Positions 24,631 through 33,942 are shown, counted from the stretch's first letter. The stretch: DNA of 64,000 nucleotides from Citricoccus alkalitolerans (GCF_039528175.1 NZ_BAAALH010000002.1:1178001-1242000); one strand, 5' to 3'. Numbers and translations are program-made. Notes: generated by a model from the letters alone, not told the origin.

Positions 24631-25767
24631 GTCGTGGTTCCACGGCCCGTGTTCGCCGGGTTCCCGGTCCTCGGCCAGGAAGCCGTTCAGCAGCTCGGTG
24701 AGCTCGGGATCCTGGGAGATCTTCGCGCCGTCCAGGTGGGTCACGGGGGCGACCAGGCGTACGGAGGACACCAGCCAGACCCCGTCGGCATCCACCAGAT
24801 CCGAGGGTTCCAAGGGCCCGTAGCCCAGCTGCCAGCCGGCGGCCTGCGCGGCGGCGAAGATGGTGCCCTGGGAGGTGCCGGGCAGGATGCCCGAACTCCG
24901 CAGGGGCGTGACGAGCTCGATCCCGGTGCTGCCATCCGGCTGCGGGACCCGACGGGCCATCAGCACGGTGGAGGTCGGCCCCTCCAGCAGCTGGCCGTCT
25001 GAGGACGTGAAGATCACGTCGTCCGCTCCCTGGGACGCGGCGTACCGCAGGGCGGCCATGTTCACGGCATAGCTCAGCGACTTGGTACCCATTAGCAGCC
25101 ACGGGGCGCGTTCGGCCAGCCCGGAGTCGACGCCGCGGTCCAGCAGGAGCACCTTCAGTCCGCGCTCGCGGGCGGCGGTCAGCCCCTCGGAGACGGGGGA
25201 GACGAGCACCCAATAGGTGCCGGTCAGGGAGCCGACGCCGGCCCCGCCCCTGACGTAGTGTCCTCCGCCGGGTGCCCCCTCCGGGCCCCGGGTGGCCACC
25301 AGTTTCACCACGGCGTTGACGCTCGGGTTGCCGGCGGCGAATGCCTCCAGCCCCGCCGCGGCGGCCCGCCGCCAGTCCGCTGCCGGCGGGAGCGGGATCT
25401 CCAGTGCCTCGGCCGAGGTGGCCAGCCGCGCCAGGTGAGAGTCCTCCTTGCGGACCCGGAAGGATGCTTCAGAGCCCGAGCCCGAGCCCTTCGTCGGCAC
25501 AGCGGTCATGGTCTCGAACACCCCGTCACCCCGGGTCAGTCCCTGGTCGGTCACCAGGATGGCCGGCCGGCGTGGATCGTCCACCCGCAATCTCACGCCG
25601 GAATCGCCGGCGGATCCTGATGCGGAACCGCCGGCGTCGCCGAAACCGGTTGCGGAGCCGGTGCCGCCTGCGGAACCGGACGGGCCGGCGTCGGGCTCGA
25701 GGTAGACAACCACGGAATCCCCGGGACCCGGGACGAACGGTGCAGCTGGCTGGGACGGCTCTGTCAT
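24601..25767 (-). CDS. pabC: Aminodeoxychorismate lyase (class IV aminotransferase fold)
   Basis: Converts 4-amino-4-deoxychorismate to p-aminobenzoate and pyruvate in folate synthesis; PLP-dependent. 388 residues. Family sequence includes RGDGVFETM near residue 75, LATSAEALEIPLPPAADWRR, the PLP-lysine region MGTKSLSYAVNMAALRYAAS and SSDGQLLEGPTSTVLMAR, SSGILPGTSQGTIFAAA. A Gly/Ser-rich low-complexity loop is present near residues 35-60. The last residues overlap the antisense resolvase fragment, so the natural C-terminus may have been changed. ATG at 25767 is favoured over upstream codons. pabB lies 5 kb away on the same strand. Confidence 0.85.
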   Translation of the reverse strand: MTEPSQPAAPFVPGPGDSVVVYLEPDAGPSGSAGGTGSATGFGDAGGSASGSAGDSGVRLRVDDPRRPAILVTDQGLTRGDGVFETMTAVPTKGSGSGSEASFRVRKEDSHLARLATSAEALEIPLPPAADWRRAAAAGLEAFAAGNPSVNAVVKLVATRGPEGAPGGGHYVRGGAGVGSLTGTYWVLVSPVSEGLTAARERGLKVLLLDRGVDSGLAERAPWLLMGTKSLSYAVNMAALRYAASQGADDVIFTSSDGQLLEGPTSTVLMARRVPQPDGSTGIELVTPLRSSGILPGTSQGTIFAAAQAAGWQLGYGPLEPSDLVDADGVWLVSSVRLVAPVTHLDGAKISQDPELTELLNGFLAEDREPGEHGPWNHDSGPIGRVVG

Positions 25768-25781
25768 AGACCACAGCCTAC

Positions 25782-25824
25782 GCAGAAGGGCGGGGCACAT
25801 CCGCGATGCGCCCCGCCCTTCTGC
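25782..25824. terminator. Stem-loop terminator after the MMPL transporter gene
   Basis: Perfect 15-bp stem GCAGAAGGGCGGGGC / GCCCCGCCCTTCTGC with a 13-base loop, between the end of the MMPL gene and the start of pabC on the same strand. Separates the two transcription units. Confidence 0.75.
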
Positions 25825-25839
25825 AATGGTGGTGCGGTG

Positions 25840-28563
25840 TCAGACCCGGGTCAGTGCGGGGTCATCGCCGCGGCCCCCGCCGTCCCCGCCGATGCCGGAC
25901 CCATCACCGGCGGCCGCATCAGCACCGGCCAGCTCTGGATCCGAGTAGCCGTGGCTGCGCTCCAGCGAGGCCCCCTCGACATCCACGTTCGGCAGGATCC
26001 GGTCCAGCCACTTCGGCAGCCACCAGGCGGCGTCACCGAACAGGTGCATCAGGGCCGGGATCAGCAACAGCCGGACCACGAAGGCATCCACGAGCACGCC
26101 GAACGCCAGGCCGAAGCCGATCGGGCGGATCATGGCGGACTCGGAGAACACGAAGCCGCCGAACACGCTGATCATGATGATGGCCGCGGCGATGACCACG
26201 GAGCGGCCGGCTTTCAACCCCTGCTGGACCGCCACCCGGGCCGAGGAACCGTGGGCGTAGGCCTCACGCATACCGGTGGAGATGAACAGCTGGTAGTCCA
26301 TCGCCAGCCCGAACAGCACGCCCACCATGATGGTCGGCAGGAAGGCGAGGATCGGGGCCGGGTGGTGGACCTGGAAGACGGTGGCTAGCCAGCCCCACTG
26401 GTAGATGGCCACCACTCCACCCATGGCTGCGAAGGCGGAGAGGATGAACCCGCCGGTGGCGATCAACGGCACCAGCAGTGAGCGGAACACCACGATCATG
26501 ATGATCAGGGACAGGCCGACGACGACGCCCAGGTACAGCGGCAGGGCCTCGGCGAGCTTCTCGGCCACGTCCACGAAGCCGCTGGTATTGCCGGCCACGG
26601 CCAGGTTGGTGGACTCTGACTCTGGCTCCGTGGCACGCAGCGTGTGCACCAGTTCTTCGGTGGAGACCGCGTTCGGGCCTTCCTCGGGGATGACCTGGAA
26701 CATCGCCATGCCGTTGTCCTCGGACACGGCGGCCGGGACCACGGAGGTCACGTTGTCGATGCCCTGGAGCTGCTGGGCGACGGCCAGCTGCTCGTCCACG
26801 ATCTCGGTGTCGGTGAGACCTTCCGGCAGGTCCGTGGTCACCACGAGCGGACCGTTGCGGCCTTCGCCGAACGCCGAGCCCAGGGTCTCGTAGGCCTGGT
26901 AGCTGGCCGACTCCGGCGGCTCCGAGGCCCCGTCCGGCAGGCCGAGGCGCATGGAGAAGAACGGGATGGCGATGACGACCAACAGCACGATGGAGCCCAC
27001 GGTGGTGAGAACCGCGCGCACGTTGGACATCGGCCGGGGTGCCCGGGTGGCGGGGGAGGCATGCTCCGCCGCGGCGGTGTGCTTGCCGGAGCTGGTGGCG
27101 GCGGCCATCGCAGCATCTGCGGTGGCCTGCTCCTTGGTGGACAGCACCCGGAACCTCGCGAGGCCCAGCAGGGCGGGCATCATGGTGATGGCGATCAGCA
27201 CGGCCAGGGCGACGCAGACGGCGCCTACGGTGCCCATGAGGCCCAGGAACGGGATGCCCGTGACGTTCAGCGCGGCCAGGGCGATGACCACAGTCAACCC
27301 GGCGAACACCACGGCGTTGCCGGAGGTGCCCGTGGCCAGGCCGATGGACTCGTGCAGCGGGAGGCCGTCCTTGAGTTGGCGCCGGTGGCGGTTGATGATG
27401 AACAGGGCGTAGTCGATGCCCACGGCCAGGCCGAGCATCAGGCCCAGCACCGGCGTCACGGACAGCATGTCGATCATCCCGGAGAACGCCAGGGTGCCGG
27501 CGGCACCGATGGCCACGCCGATCAGCGCGGTGAGGATCGGCAGGCCCGCGGCCACGAGGGTGCCGAGCATGATGAACAGCACGATCCCGGCGATGACCAG
27601 GCCGACGACCTCGGCCGGGCCGGCGATCTGGGGGATGGCCTGGGAGAGGTCATTGGCGGGCAGCACCTCGACGCCGGCGATGTCCGCCTCGGTCAGGGCG
27701 GAGACCACCTCGTCCTTGATGGCCTGCTCGACCTCCATGGCCGGGAGGGTGAAGGACACGGTCCCGACGGCGGCCGTGCCATCCTCGGAGACGGTCCGGT
27801 AGTCCTGGGTGAGGCTCAGCATCTGCTCCCCCTGGGCCAGCTCGGTCTCGCCGTCCGACAGCTCCTGGGCGGACTCATCCAGGGTGGCCTGGTTCGTCTC
27901 GATCTCGCCCCGGCCCTCCTCGAGCTGGGCGCGGGCCGCGTCCAACTGCTCCTGCTGGGCATCCAGGGCGGCCTGCTGCTGCTGGAGCTGGGCCATCATC
28001 GCGGCCGGGGAGCCGGCCGCCTCCGCCTGGGCGCGCGCCTCGTCGAACTGGGCCTGGCCGGCGTCGAGCTGCTCCTGTCCGGAGTCCAGTTCGGCCTGCG
28101 CCGCGTCCAGCTGGGCCGCGGCGGCATCCAGCTGGGCCTGCCCGTCTTCCAGCTGTTGGCGGCCGTCCTCGAGGTCGGTGCGGCCGTCCTCCAGGTCCTG
28201 CTGCCCGTCCGCCTTCTGCTGTTCCGTGGTGAAGGGGTCGAGGGTGGAGTCGACCCCCTCGATGTCCCCGACCTCGGACATCAGGTCGGTGATCTGCTGT
28301 TTCTGCTCGGCCGTGAACTCGGAGCCGTCCGCCGTGCGGAACACCACGGAACCGGCGCCGTTGGCCGCCTCCGGGAACTCCTCGGTCAGCCGGTCGGTGA
28401 CCTGGCTGGTGGGGGTGCCCGGGATGGTGATGGAGGAGGTCAGGGTCCCGCCGAAGGCGAGGAAACCGCCCACGGCCAGGGCCAACACCACCAGCCAGCT
28501 GCTGATCACGGTCCACGGGCGCTTGGAGGACCCGAAGCCGAGTCGGTAGAGCAGTTCAGCCAT
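25840..28563 (-). CDS. MMPL/RND-family transporter with a long coiled-coil periplasmic-type insertion
   Basis: 907-residue membrane exporter. Two repeats of one helix plus an extracytoplasmic loop plus five helices; RND-type signatures VGIDYALFIINRHRRQLKDG in the first half and LFGLAMDYQLFISTGMREAY in the second, with membrane aspartates for proton coupling. The first loop (about residues 118-250) has an extended heptad-like repeat rich in LEDG, QLDA and AQAELD, a coiled coil like that of YhgE/Pip proteins. MMPL proteins export lipids or drugs; cargo unknown. Divergent from a TetR regulator, which probably controls it. Confidence 0.9.
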   Translation of the reverse strand: MAELLYRLGFGSSKRPWTVISSWLVVLALAVGGFLAFGGTLTSSITIPGTPTSQVTDRLTEEFPEAANGAGSVVFRTADGSEFTAEQKQQITDLMSEVGDIEGVDSTLDPFTTEQQKADGQQDLEDGRTDLEDGRQQLEDGQAQLDAAAAQLDAAQAELDSGQEQLDAGQAQFDEARAQAEAAGSPAAMMAQLQQQQAALDAQQEQLDAARAQLEEGRGEIETNQATLDESAQELSDGETELAQGEQMLSLTQDYRTVSEDGTAAVGTVSFTLPAMEVEQAIKDEVVSALTEADIAGVEVLPANDLSQAIPQIAGPAEVVGLVIAGIVLFIMLGTLVAAGLPILTALIGVAIGAAGTLAFSGMIDMLSVTPVLGLMLGLAVGIDYALFIINRHRRQLKDGLPLHESIGLATGTSGNAVVFAGLTVVIALAALNVTGIPFLGLMGTVGAVCVALAVLIAITMMPALLGLARFRVLSTKEQATADAAMAAATSSGKHTAAAEHASPATRAPRPMSNVRAVLTTVGSIVLLVVIAIPFFSMRLGLPDGASEPPESASYQAYETLGSAFGEGRNGPLVVTTDLPEGLTDTEIVDEQLAVAQQLQGIDNVTSVVPAAVSEDNGMAMFQVIPEEGPNAVSTEELVHTLRATEPESESTNLAVAGNTSGFVDVAEKLAEALPLYLGVVVGLSLIIMIVVFRSLLVPLIATGGFILSAFAAMGGVVAIYQWGWLATVFQVHHPAPILAFLPTIMVGVLFGLAMDYQLFISTGMREAYAHGSSARVAVQQGLKAGRSVVIAAAIIMISVFGGFVFSESAMIRPIGFGLAFGVLVDAFVVRLLLIPALMHLFGDAAWWLPKWLDRILPNVDVEGASLERSHGYSDPELAGADAAAGDGSGIGGDGGGRGDDPALTRV

Positions 28564-28665
28564 GAGGCGTTACTCCTTGAGGAGAGGAATGGTCGGCCAG
28601 GAGAGTCGGCGGACGGGTCATGCGGCGGCCTGCCGAGACCCGACACGTCCGGCAATGACTATAGT

Positions 28666-28678
28666 AGACGGAACGTCT
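28666..28678. promoter_or_regulatory. Candidate TetR operator between the MMPL and tetR genes
   Basis: Palindrome AGACG-GAA-CGTCT in the divergent 214-base intergenic region, next to an ACTATAG promoter-like sequence. Inferred from position and symmetry only. Confidence 0.4.
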
Positions 28679-28777
28679 CGTCTCGAAATGCATAATGTGA
28701 GATGGACCACGAACGGCAGGCCATAGGCTGGCGGACAGTCCAGCTGGTGGGCGGAACACAGGAGCAGGAGGGCGTCA

Positions 28778-29389
28778 TTGAGCGTCGGGGCGGAGAAGCC
28801 GGTGGAGCACCGGGGCCGGCCGCGCAGCGAGAAGTCGCGCGTGGCCGTACTGAAGGCGGCGGCGGACCTGATGGTTGGCTGCGGGTTCCAGGAGCTCACG
28901 ATCGAGGGGATCGCCGCCGCGGCGGGGGTCGGCAAGCAGACCATCTACCGCTGGTGGGGCTCCAAGGCCGGAGTGGTGGTGGAGGCCCTGGCCGAGGGCT
29001 ACCTCGAGATGCCCCTCGGGGTGCCCGAGGACACCGGTGACCTGCGCGGCGACCTGGGGGCCTGGCTGGTGGCGCTCAAGTCCGAGATCGAGGCACCGGA
29101 GGTCTCCCGTCTCATCCAGACGATCATGTCCGCCCTGACCTCCGCCGGGGAGACCTCCGCCGCCATGCACTCTGCCCTGGTGCAGCCGATCATGGCAGGG
29201 CTGGGCGCCCGGTTCCAAGAACACGACCGGGCCCATCCTGGGGGGTTGGCCGCGCCGCCGCAGTTCCTCGCCGAGACGGTGGGGGCGAGCTTGCTGCTGC
29301 GCCTGTTGTTCTCCCGGCCCCTGACCACCGAGTGGATCGACCAGCTGTTGGATCTCGTGGTCCCGTCCGGGAGACTTGACTCACCGTAA
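28778..29389 (+). CDS. TetR family transcriptional regulator
   Basis: 203 residues. TetR_N helix-turn-helix at residues about 15-65: GFQELTIEGIAAAAGVGKQT then IYRWWGSKAGVVVEALAEGY. The C-terminal part matches the TetR ligand-binding type with HPGGLAAPPQFLAETVGASL-like helices. TTG start supported by GCAGGAGGG 5 bases upstream; GTG 28802 is an alternative. Divergent from the MMPL exporter, the usual arrangement for a local repressor. The next gene starts 6 bases after the stop. Confidence 0.9.
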   Translation: MSVGAEKPVEHRGRPRSEKSRVAVLKAAADLMVGCGFQELTIEGIAAAAGVGKQTIYRWWGSKAGVVVEALAEGYLEMPLGVPEDTGDLRGDLGAWLVALKSEIEAPEVSRLIQTIMSALTSAGETSAAMHSALVQPIMAGLGARFQEHDRAHPGGLAAPPQFLAETVGASLLLRLLFSRPLTTEWIDQLLDLVVPSGRLDSP

Positions 29390-29395
29390 GCTGGG

Positions 29396-30898
29396 ATGAT
29401 GCTCTGGCCCACCGCCGAGTTCGGCATCTTCCCCGACTGGTTGACCGTGCTCTTTTGGATCATCGACGTCGGCATCCGCATCCTGCTGCTCGGCATCGTC
29501 CCGGGAGGTCGTCGCCCCGCGGTGGCGATGGCGTGGTTGCTCATCATCTTCTTCCTGCCGCTGCCCGGCCTCATCCTGTTCCTGCTGTTGGGCTCCTTCC
29601 GGCTCGGGGGCCAGCGCCGGTCTCGCCAGAAGGCGGTCAACGAGGCGCTCGGCCAGGCCACCGCCCACCTGCAGCTGCCCAATGACGCCGGCATGGCCCC
29701 GCGGTACGTGGTGGCGGCGGCGCGCTTGACGCGGAACCTGACGAGCTTCCCGATGCTGGACGGCAACGAGTTCGAGTACCTCACCGACTACCGGGCGTCC
29801 ATGCAGAGGATGGCCGCGGACATCGACCGGGCTCAGGATTACGTCCATCTGATCTTCTACATCCTCGCGGATGACCCGAAGGACCGGCAGGGATACGCCT
29901 CCGTGGTGCTCGCGGCCCTGGAGCGCGCCCATGCGCGGGGCGTAACAGTGCGGATCCTCTTCGACCACATCGGCTCCATGCGGGTCAAGGGTTACCGGCA
30001 GCTGCGGCGCCGGCTGGATGCGGCCGGGCTCGAATACCACCTGGCGATGCCCGTGCTGCCCTGGCGTGGCAAGTACCAGCGCCCGGACCTGCGCAATCAC
30101 CGCAAGATCCTCGTCGTGGACGGGCTGGTGGGTTACACCGGCTCACTGAACCTCGTGGAGCCCGGCTACAAGCGGGCTTCGTCCCATGCCATGGGCCGGG
30201 AGTGGGTGGACCTGATGAGCCGCATCACCGGCCCCGTGGTCGCCTCGCTCGACGTGGTGTTCGTGACCGACTGGTTCGCCGAGACCGGAGACGAACTCGA
30301 AGGCCGGTTCCGCGAACCCGACCTGGCTGAGCTTGAGGTGGACGACGGCAGCATCGCCCAGGTCATCCCCTCCGGGCCCGGCTTCTCCCACGAGAACAAC
30401 CTGCGTGTGTTCAACCACCTGTTCTACTCCGCCCGGGAACGCCTCGTGGTGGTCTCGCCGTACCTGGTGCCGGACGACTCGATGCTCTACGCCCTGACCA
30501 CCGCGGCCCAGCGCGGGGTGGAGGTGGAGTTGTTCGTGTGCCGCAAGGCGGACCAGCTCATGGTCCACCACGCCCAGCAGTCCTACTACGACGCCCTGTT
30601 GACGGCCGGCGTCCGGATCTTCCGCTATCCGGACCCCAATGTGCTGCACGCCAAGCTGTTCACCGTGGACAATGACGTGGCCGTCTTCGGGTCCTCCAAC
30701 ATGGATATGCGGTCCTTCTCCCTGAACATGGAGGTCTCGGTGCTGACCGTGGGCTCCGAGACGGTGGAGGCGCTGCAGCCGGTGATCGAGGACTACCGGT
30801 CCGTCTCCGAGGAGCTGACCCTGGCGGACTGGCGGGGCCGGCCGCGTGCCCGGCGCTGGGTGGACAACGTGTTCCGCCTGACCTCCGCCCTGCAGTGA
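29396..30898 (+). CDS. cls: Cardiolipin synthase, phospholipase D family
   Basis: Membrane enzyme that joins two phosphatidylglycerols (or PG with CDP-diacylglycerol) to cardiolipin. 500 residues: two N-terminal helices (LTVLFWIIDVGIRILLLGIV; AVAMAWLLIIFFLPLPGLIL), then two PLD catalytic motifs, HRKILVVDGLVGYTGSLNL (about residue 240) and HAKLFTVDNDVAVFGSSNM (about residue 418). Follows tetR by 6 bases and may share its transcript. A long palindrome begins immediately after the stop. Confidence 0.92.
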   Translation: MMLWPTAEFGIFPDWLTVLFWIIDVGIRILLLGIVPGGRRPAVAMAWLLIIFFLPLPGLILFLLLGSFRLGGQRRSRQKAVNEALGQATAHLQLPNDAGMAPRYVVAAARLTRNLTSFPMLDGNEFEYLTDYRASMQRMAADIDRAQDYVHLIFYILADDPKDRQGYASVVLAALERAHARGVTVRILFDHIGSMRVKGYRQLRRRLDAAGLEYHLAMPVLPWRGKYQRPDLRNHRKILVVDGLVGYTGSLNLVEPGYKRASSHAMGREWVDLMSRITGPVVASLDVVFVTDWFAETGDELEGRFREPDLAELEVDDGSIAQVIPSGPGFSHENNLRVFNHLFYSARERLVVVSPYLVPDDSMLYALTTAAQRGVEVELFVCRKADQLMVHHAQQSYYDALLTAGVRIFRYPDPNVLHAKLFTVDNDVAVFGSSNMDMRSFSLNMEVSVLTVGSETVEALQPVIEDYRSVSEELTLADWRGRPRARRWVDNVFRLTSALQ

Positions 30899-30944
30899 CC
30901 ACTTTCCGGGCAGAAATGAGTACTTATTTCTGCCCGCAAAGCGG
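30899..30944. repeat. Palindromic repeat family 1, copy 1 (between converging cls and pabB)
   Basis: Nearly perfect dyad without a loop: CGGGCAGAAATGAGT / ACTTATTTCTGCCCG (one mismatch, centre AGTACT), extended by CCACTTTC on the left and GCAAAGCGG on the right. A second copy with the same core and flanks lies at 49191-49226. Its position between converging genes suggests a bidirectional terminator or a REP-like element. Confidence 0.7.
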
Positions 30945-30980
30945 ATGGAGCGGACTCGTGGTGTTGCGAAGGAGCGGGTG

Positions 30981-33323
30981 TCAGGCGTCGGGGAAAGCCG
31001 ATCCGAGGACCCGGAGGACGCCGTGGGCCTTGGTGCGAACCTCGTCCCACTCCTCTTCCGGAACCGAGTCTGAGGTGATCGCCCCTCCCACGCCGAGGGA
31101 CAGGTGCGTGCGCCCGGATTTCCCCGAGGCCGACCCCGCCGGCACCGCTGTTCCGGCCGGCACCGCTGTTCCCGCCGGCACCGCGACCAGCGTGCGGATC
31201 AGCACGTTCAAGTCGGCCGCCCCGTCGGCGGAGAGGTAGCCGGCCACCCCGGAGTACACCCCGCGTGGCCCCGCCTCCAGGTCCTCGAGGATGTCCATGG
31301 TGGAGATCTTCGGAGCGCCGGTCATCGACCCGGGCGGGAAGGCCGCGGCGAGGGCATCGGCCCGCGGCACGCCGGGCTGCAGTTGGGCGGTCACCGTGGA
31401 GACCATCTGGTGCACCGTCGGATATGACTCGATCCCGCACACCCGCGTGGTCGCCAGTGTCCCCGGCCGCGCGAACCGCGAGAGGTCGTTGCGGGCCAGG
31501 TCCGTGATCATGATGTTCTCGGCTCGGTCCTTGGGGGAGGAGGCCAGCTCCTCGGCCAGCGCGCGGTCCTCGTCCGGCGTGGTCCCGCGCGGGCGCGTCC
31601 CCTTGATCGGCTCCGTCACCAACCAGTCTCCCGCCGCCCTCGAGGAGACCGCGAGGAATCGCTCGGGACTGGTGGAGAGGATCTGCACCGGCTGGTTGCC
31701 GGCCTGGGACCTGCGGTCCGCCTCGGCCTCCCGCCCGACGCCGGCCCCAGCCACCTGGGCTCGCAGGTACAGGGTGAACGGGGCCCGGTTGGCCTCGGCG
31801 AGCCGCCGGTAGGTGGCCCAGCCGTCAAAGGAGTCCACCATGGACTCCAGGGCCGTGGTGAGGCAGACCTCGTAGGTGTTCCCCTCGTGGATCTGATGCT
31901 GGGCCGCCCGGATCTTGGCCAGGTACTCCTCACGGGTGTCCCGCACGGTGAAGACCGGGGCGGCCGGTGATGCCGCAGGCTGCCCGTCCATCAGCTCCTC
32001 TGCCAGCCCGTCCATCATTCCGCCCACCACCCGGTCCGCCCACTCCGGTCCGCCCGGATCATCGGCGGACCAGAAGAGGGCAGTGGTGCCGGCCACGTGA
32101 TCCACGCTGGCTCCCCGCTCGGGGCGGAACAGCAGTGCCTCGGGTACGGTCGGCACCGCCTCAATGGCAGAATCGGCCAGCGATGCCGCGCCGTCCGGGG
32201 ACCCCGCCTCGCGCTTGATGCCGTAGCCGATCCAGCCCATCCAGCCGGCTTGGAACGGACCGTCCGCCGGGCCGGAGCCGCCAGGATCGCCGAGACCGCC
32301 CGAATGTCCGGCACCACCCGCACGGCCGGGGGTGCCGGACGCTCCCAGGCCTGCCGGGCCGGCGTCGTGCCCTGCCTCGGGGTGGTCGGCACCGGAGCCG
32401 CCGGGCCAGACCGTGGCCAGCCACGGGAAGAACGCCCCGGGGCGCCGCAGGGTGAGGAGGCCGGAGGAGATGGTGGTGACGCCGTCTGTGTGGGTTGCGA
32501 CGGTCGAGGAGCCTGTGGCCAGGCCGATGAGTGAGTACCGGCTGCGCTCTGGCGAGGGGGTGACGTCCCGGTCCGAGCTCTCCAGCAGCAGGGCGGTCGC
32601 CGCCTCCGGTCCGCCCATGGCGGCGAACAGCATCTTCGGCTCGGCGGCGGTGGTCAGGGTACGGCGCTCCCACCGGGTCGGGCCGGGTGCCGGCACGAGG
32701 GCGAGCGCGGCCTCCCAGCCGGGCAGGGAGCGCAGACCCTCCACCAGGTCGGCCGCGGCCCGCGGCGTGGATCCGTGGCCATCGAGGGTCAGCCAGGCTG
32801 CCTCCGCCACCCCGTCCCCGGCCAGGTAGGCGTCCTCCTGCGCGGCCCACCGTTCCCAGTGTGCGGCGAAGGTCTCGCCGTCACGCCGCAGGGCCCGCCG
32901 TTTGCGCTCGCCGTCCTCCATGGCCACCCAGGCCACGGCATCCAGGTGCGGACGGGCGTTCCGGTTCCCGGCACCCACGCCCTCGAGGATCACGACGTCG
33001 GCCGGCGGGGTGGCATCCGCGCGTCCCGGTGCATCCATGGTCCAGTCCCACCAGGTCCACCGGGCGGTGCGGCCCCGGGCGAGCGGGGCGACCACGTCGT
33101 GGGCGTAGGTTGCCAGGGAGGCGGCGAGGCCGTCCCAACCGGGATAGATGGAGTCCAGGTGGAAGACGGCCACCTCCAGATGGGGCCGCAGCAGCGCTGC
33201 CGTCTCCACGGCGAGGGAGGTCTTGCCGGCGCCGGAGCGGCCGTCGATCGCCAGCAGGAGGGGAGCTCGCAGTCGACCTCCCGCGGTGTCTGTGTGGAGT
33301 TCGGAACGAGCGGTGGACGTCAT
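30981..33323 (-). CDS. pabB: P-loop kinase-like domain fused to aminodeoxychorismate synthase component I
   Basis: 780 residues. Residues about 20-215 form a uridine-kinase-like P-loop domain: LLLAIDGRSGAGKTSLAVET (Walker A) and VVILEGVGAGNRN. The rest is a PabB/TrpE-type chorismate-utilising enzyme: TREEYLAKIRAAQHQIHEGN, EPIKGTRPRG, SPKDRAENIMITDLARNDLS and FPPGSMTGAPKISTMDILED. It would aminate chorismate in p-aminobenzoate synthesis with a PabA glutaminase not encoded here. Two low-complexity inserts are visible: a Gly/Pro-rich loop near 330-365 and hexapeptide repeats PAGTAV near 735-750 (bases 31136-31186). The start overlaps the stop of the upstream marR. Confidence 0.88.
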   Translation of the reverse strand: MTSTARSELHTDTAGGRLRAPLLLAIDGRSGAGKTSLAVETAALLRPHLEVAVFHLDSIYPGWDGLAASLATYAHDVVAPLARGRTARWTWWDWTMDAPGRADATPPADVVILEGVGAGNRNARPHLDAVAWVAMEDGERKRRALRRDGETFAAHWERWAAQEDAYLAGDGVAEAAWLTLDGHGSTPRAAADLVEGLRSLPGWEAALALVPAPGPTRWERRTLTTAAEPKMLFAAMGGPEAATALLLESSDRDVTPSPERSRYSLIGLATGSSTVATHTDGVTTISSGLLTLRRPGAFFPWLATVWPGGSGADHPEAGHDAGPAGLGASGTPGRAGGAGHSGGLGDPGGSGPADGPFQAGWMGWIGYGIKREAGSPDGAASLADSAIEAVPTVPEALLFRPERGASVDHVAGTTALFWSADDPGGPEWADRVVGGMMDGLAEELMDGQPAASPAAPVFTVRDTREEYLAKIRAAQHQIHEGNTYEVCLTTALESMVDSFDGWATYRRLAEANRAPFTLYLRAQVAGAGVGREAEADRRSQAGNQPVQILSTSPERFLAVSSRAAGDWLVTEPIKGTRPRGTTPDEDRALAEELASSPKDRAENIMITDLARNDLSRFARPGTLATTRVCGIESYPTVHQMVSTVTAQLQPGVPRADALAAAFPPGSMTGAPKISTMDILEDLEAGPRGVYSGVAGYLSADGAADLNVLIRTLVAVPAGTAVPAGTAVPAGSASGKSGRTHLSLGVGGAITSDSVPEEEWDEVRTKAHGVLRVLGSAFPDA

Positions 33324-33817
33324 GACTGGACGTGGTCGGCCGGAGGGCCGGCCAGGGCATCGAAGGCGTCTAGGGCCTCGGTGGCCGCCGCCAGGACCTC
33401 GATGGCGGTCTGCATCTGTTCCGGAGTGAAATCGGACAGGCGGTCGGCTATGGTGCGGGCCATCGGCATGAAGATCTTCCGACCGTCCACGGCGGCGGTG
33501 TCCGTGTGGGAGATGCTGACCCGGCGCCGGTCCGTGGTGGACGGGGTGCGCTCGGCATGGCCGTTGGCGACCAGGCGGTCCACGAGGGCCGTGGTGGAGG
33601 CCGACGTGAGACTCAACATCCGCCCGAGGTCGGTGGGGCTGGTGTTCAGGCCAGCTGCCTGACGTTGCATGAGGATGGTGAGGGCGCGCAGGTCGGTGCG
33701 GTGCAGGCCGCTGCGGTGGCCGGCGGCGTCGGTGGTCCGGTCCGCCACTTCGGCATACCGCCGCAGGGCGTGGATCAACTGGAAGAGCTCCGAAGGCTCC
33801 TGTCCGGAGTGCGACAT
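33320..33817 (-). CDS. MarR family transcriptional regulator
   Basis: 165 residues. Winged-helix core: GLHRTDLRALTILMQRQAAG, TSPTDLGRMLSLTSASTTAL, VDRLVANGHAERTPSTTDRR RVSIS, the typical MarR recognition helix and wing with the DRR motif. GGAAGGAGG lies just before the ATG at 33817. Its stop overlaps the pabB start (ATGA), so both are one operon; it is divergent from an MMPL transporter, probably its other target. Confidence 0.9.
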   Translation of the reverse strand: MSHSGQEPSELFQLIHALRRYAEVADRTTDAAGHRSGLHRTDLRALTILMQRQAAGLNTSPTDLGRMLSLTSASTTALVDRLVANGHAERTPSTTDRRRVSISHTDTAAVDGRKIFMPMARTIADRLSDFTPEQMQTAIEVLAAATEALDAFDALAGPPADHVQS

Positions 33818-33907
33818 GGGGGCCTCCTTCCGCCGGTGTCTGACGCCCCAGTCTACTGAGCGGCGGCGACCAGGATCTAACACGACATTTGTCTCGGCTT
33901 CAGGTAT

Positions 33908-33920
33908 CTCGATTATCGAG
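33908..33920. promoter_or_regulatory. Candidate MarR operator
   Basis: Perfect inverted repeat CTCGAT-T-ATCGAG in the 125-base region between marR and the divergent MMPL gene, 22 bases before the MMPL ATG and overlapping a likely -10 region (TTGTCT at 33889 would be a -35 with a 17-base spacer). Size and position suit a MarR dimer site. Confidence 0.5.
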
Positions 33921-33942
33921 TGAATGCGCTAGCGTAGTGCTC

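Noticed and set aside
26644..28695. 683-residue open frame on the plus strand
   Set aside because: Entirely antisense to the MMPL transporter; composition (Gly/Gln/His-rich, no domains) is typical of a GC-rich shadow frame.
31136..31186. Short tandem repeats as a possible CRISPR or VNTR array
   Set aside because: Units are 18 bases, contiguous without spacers and in frame within pabB; not a CRISPR. No CRISPR array was seen anywhere.
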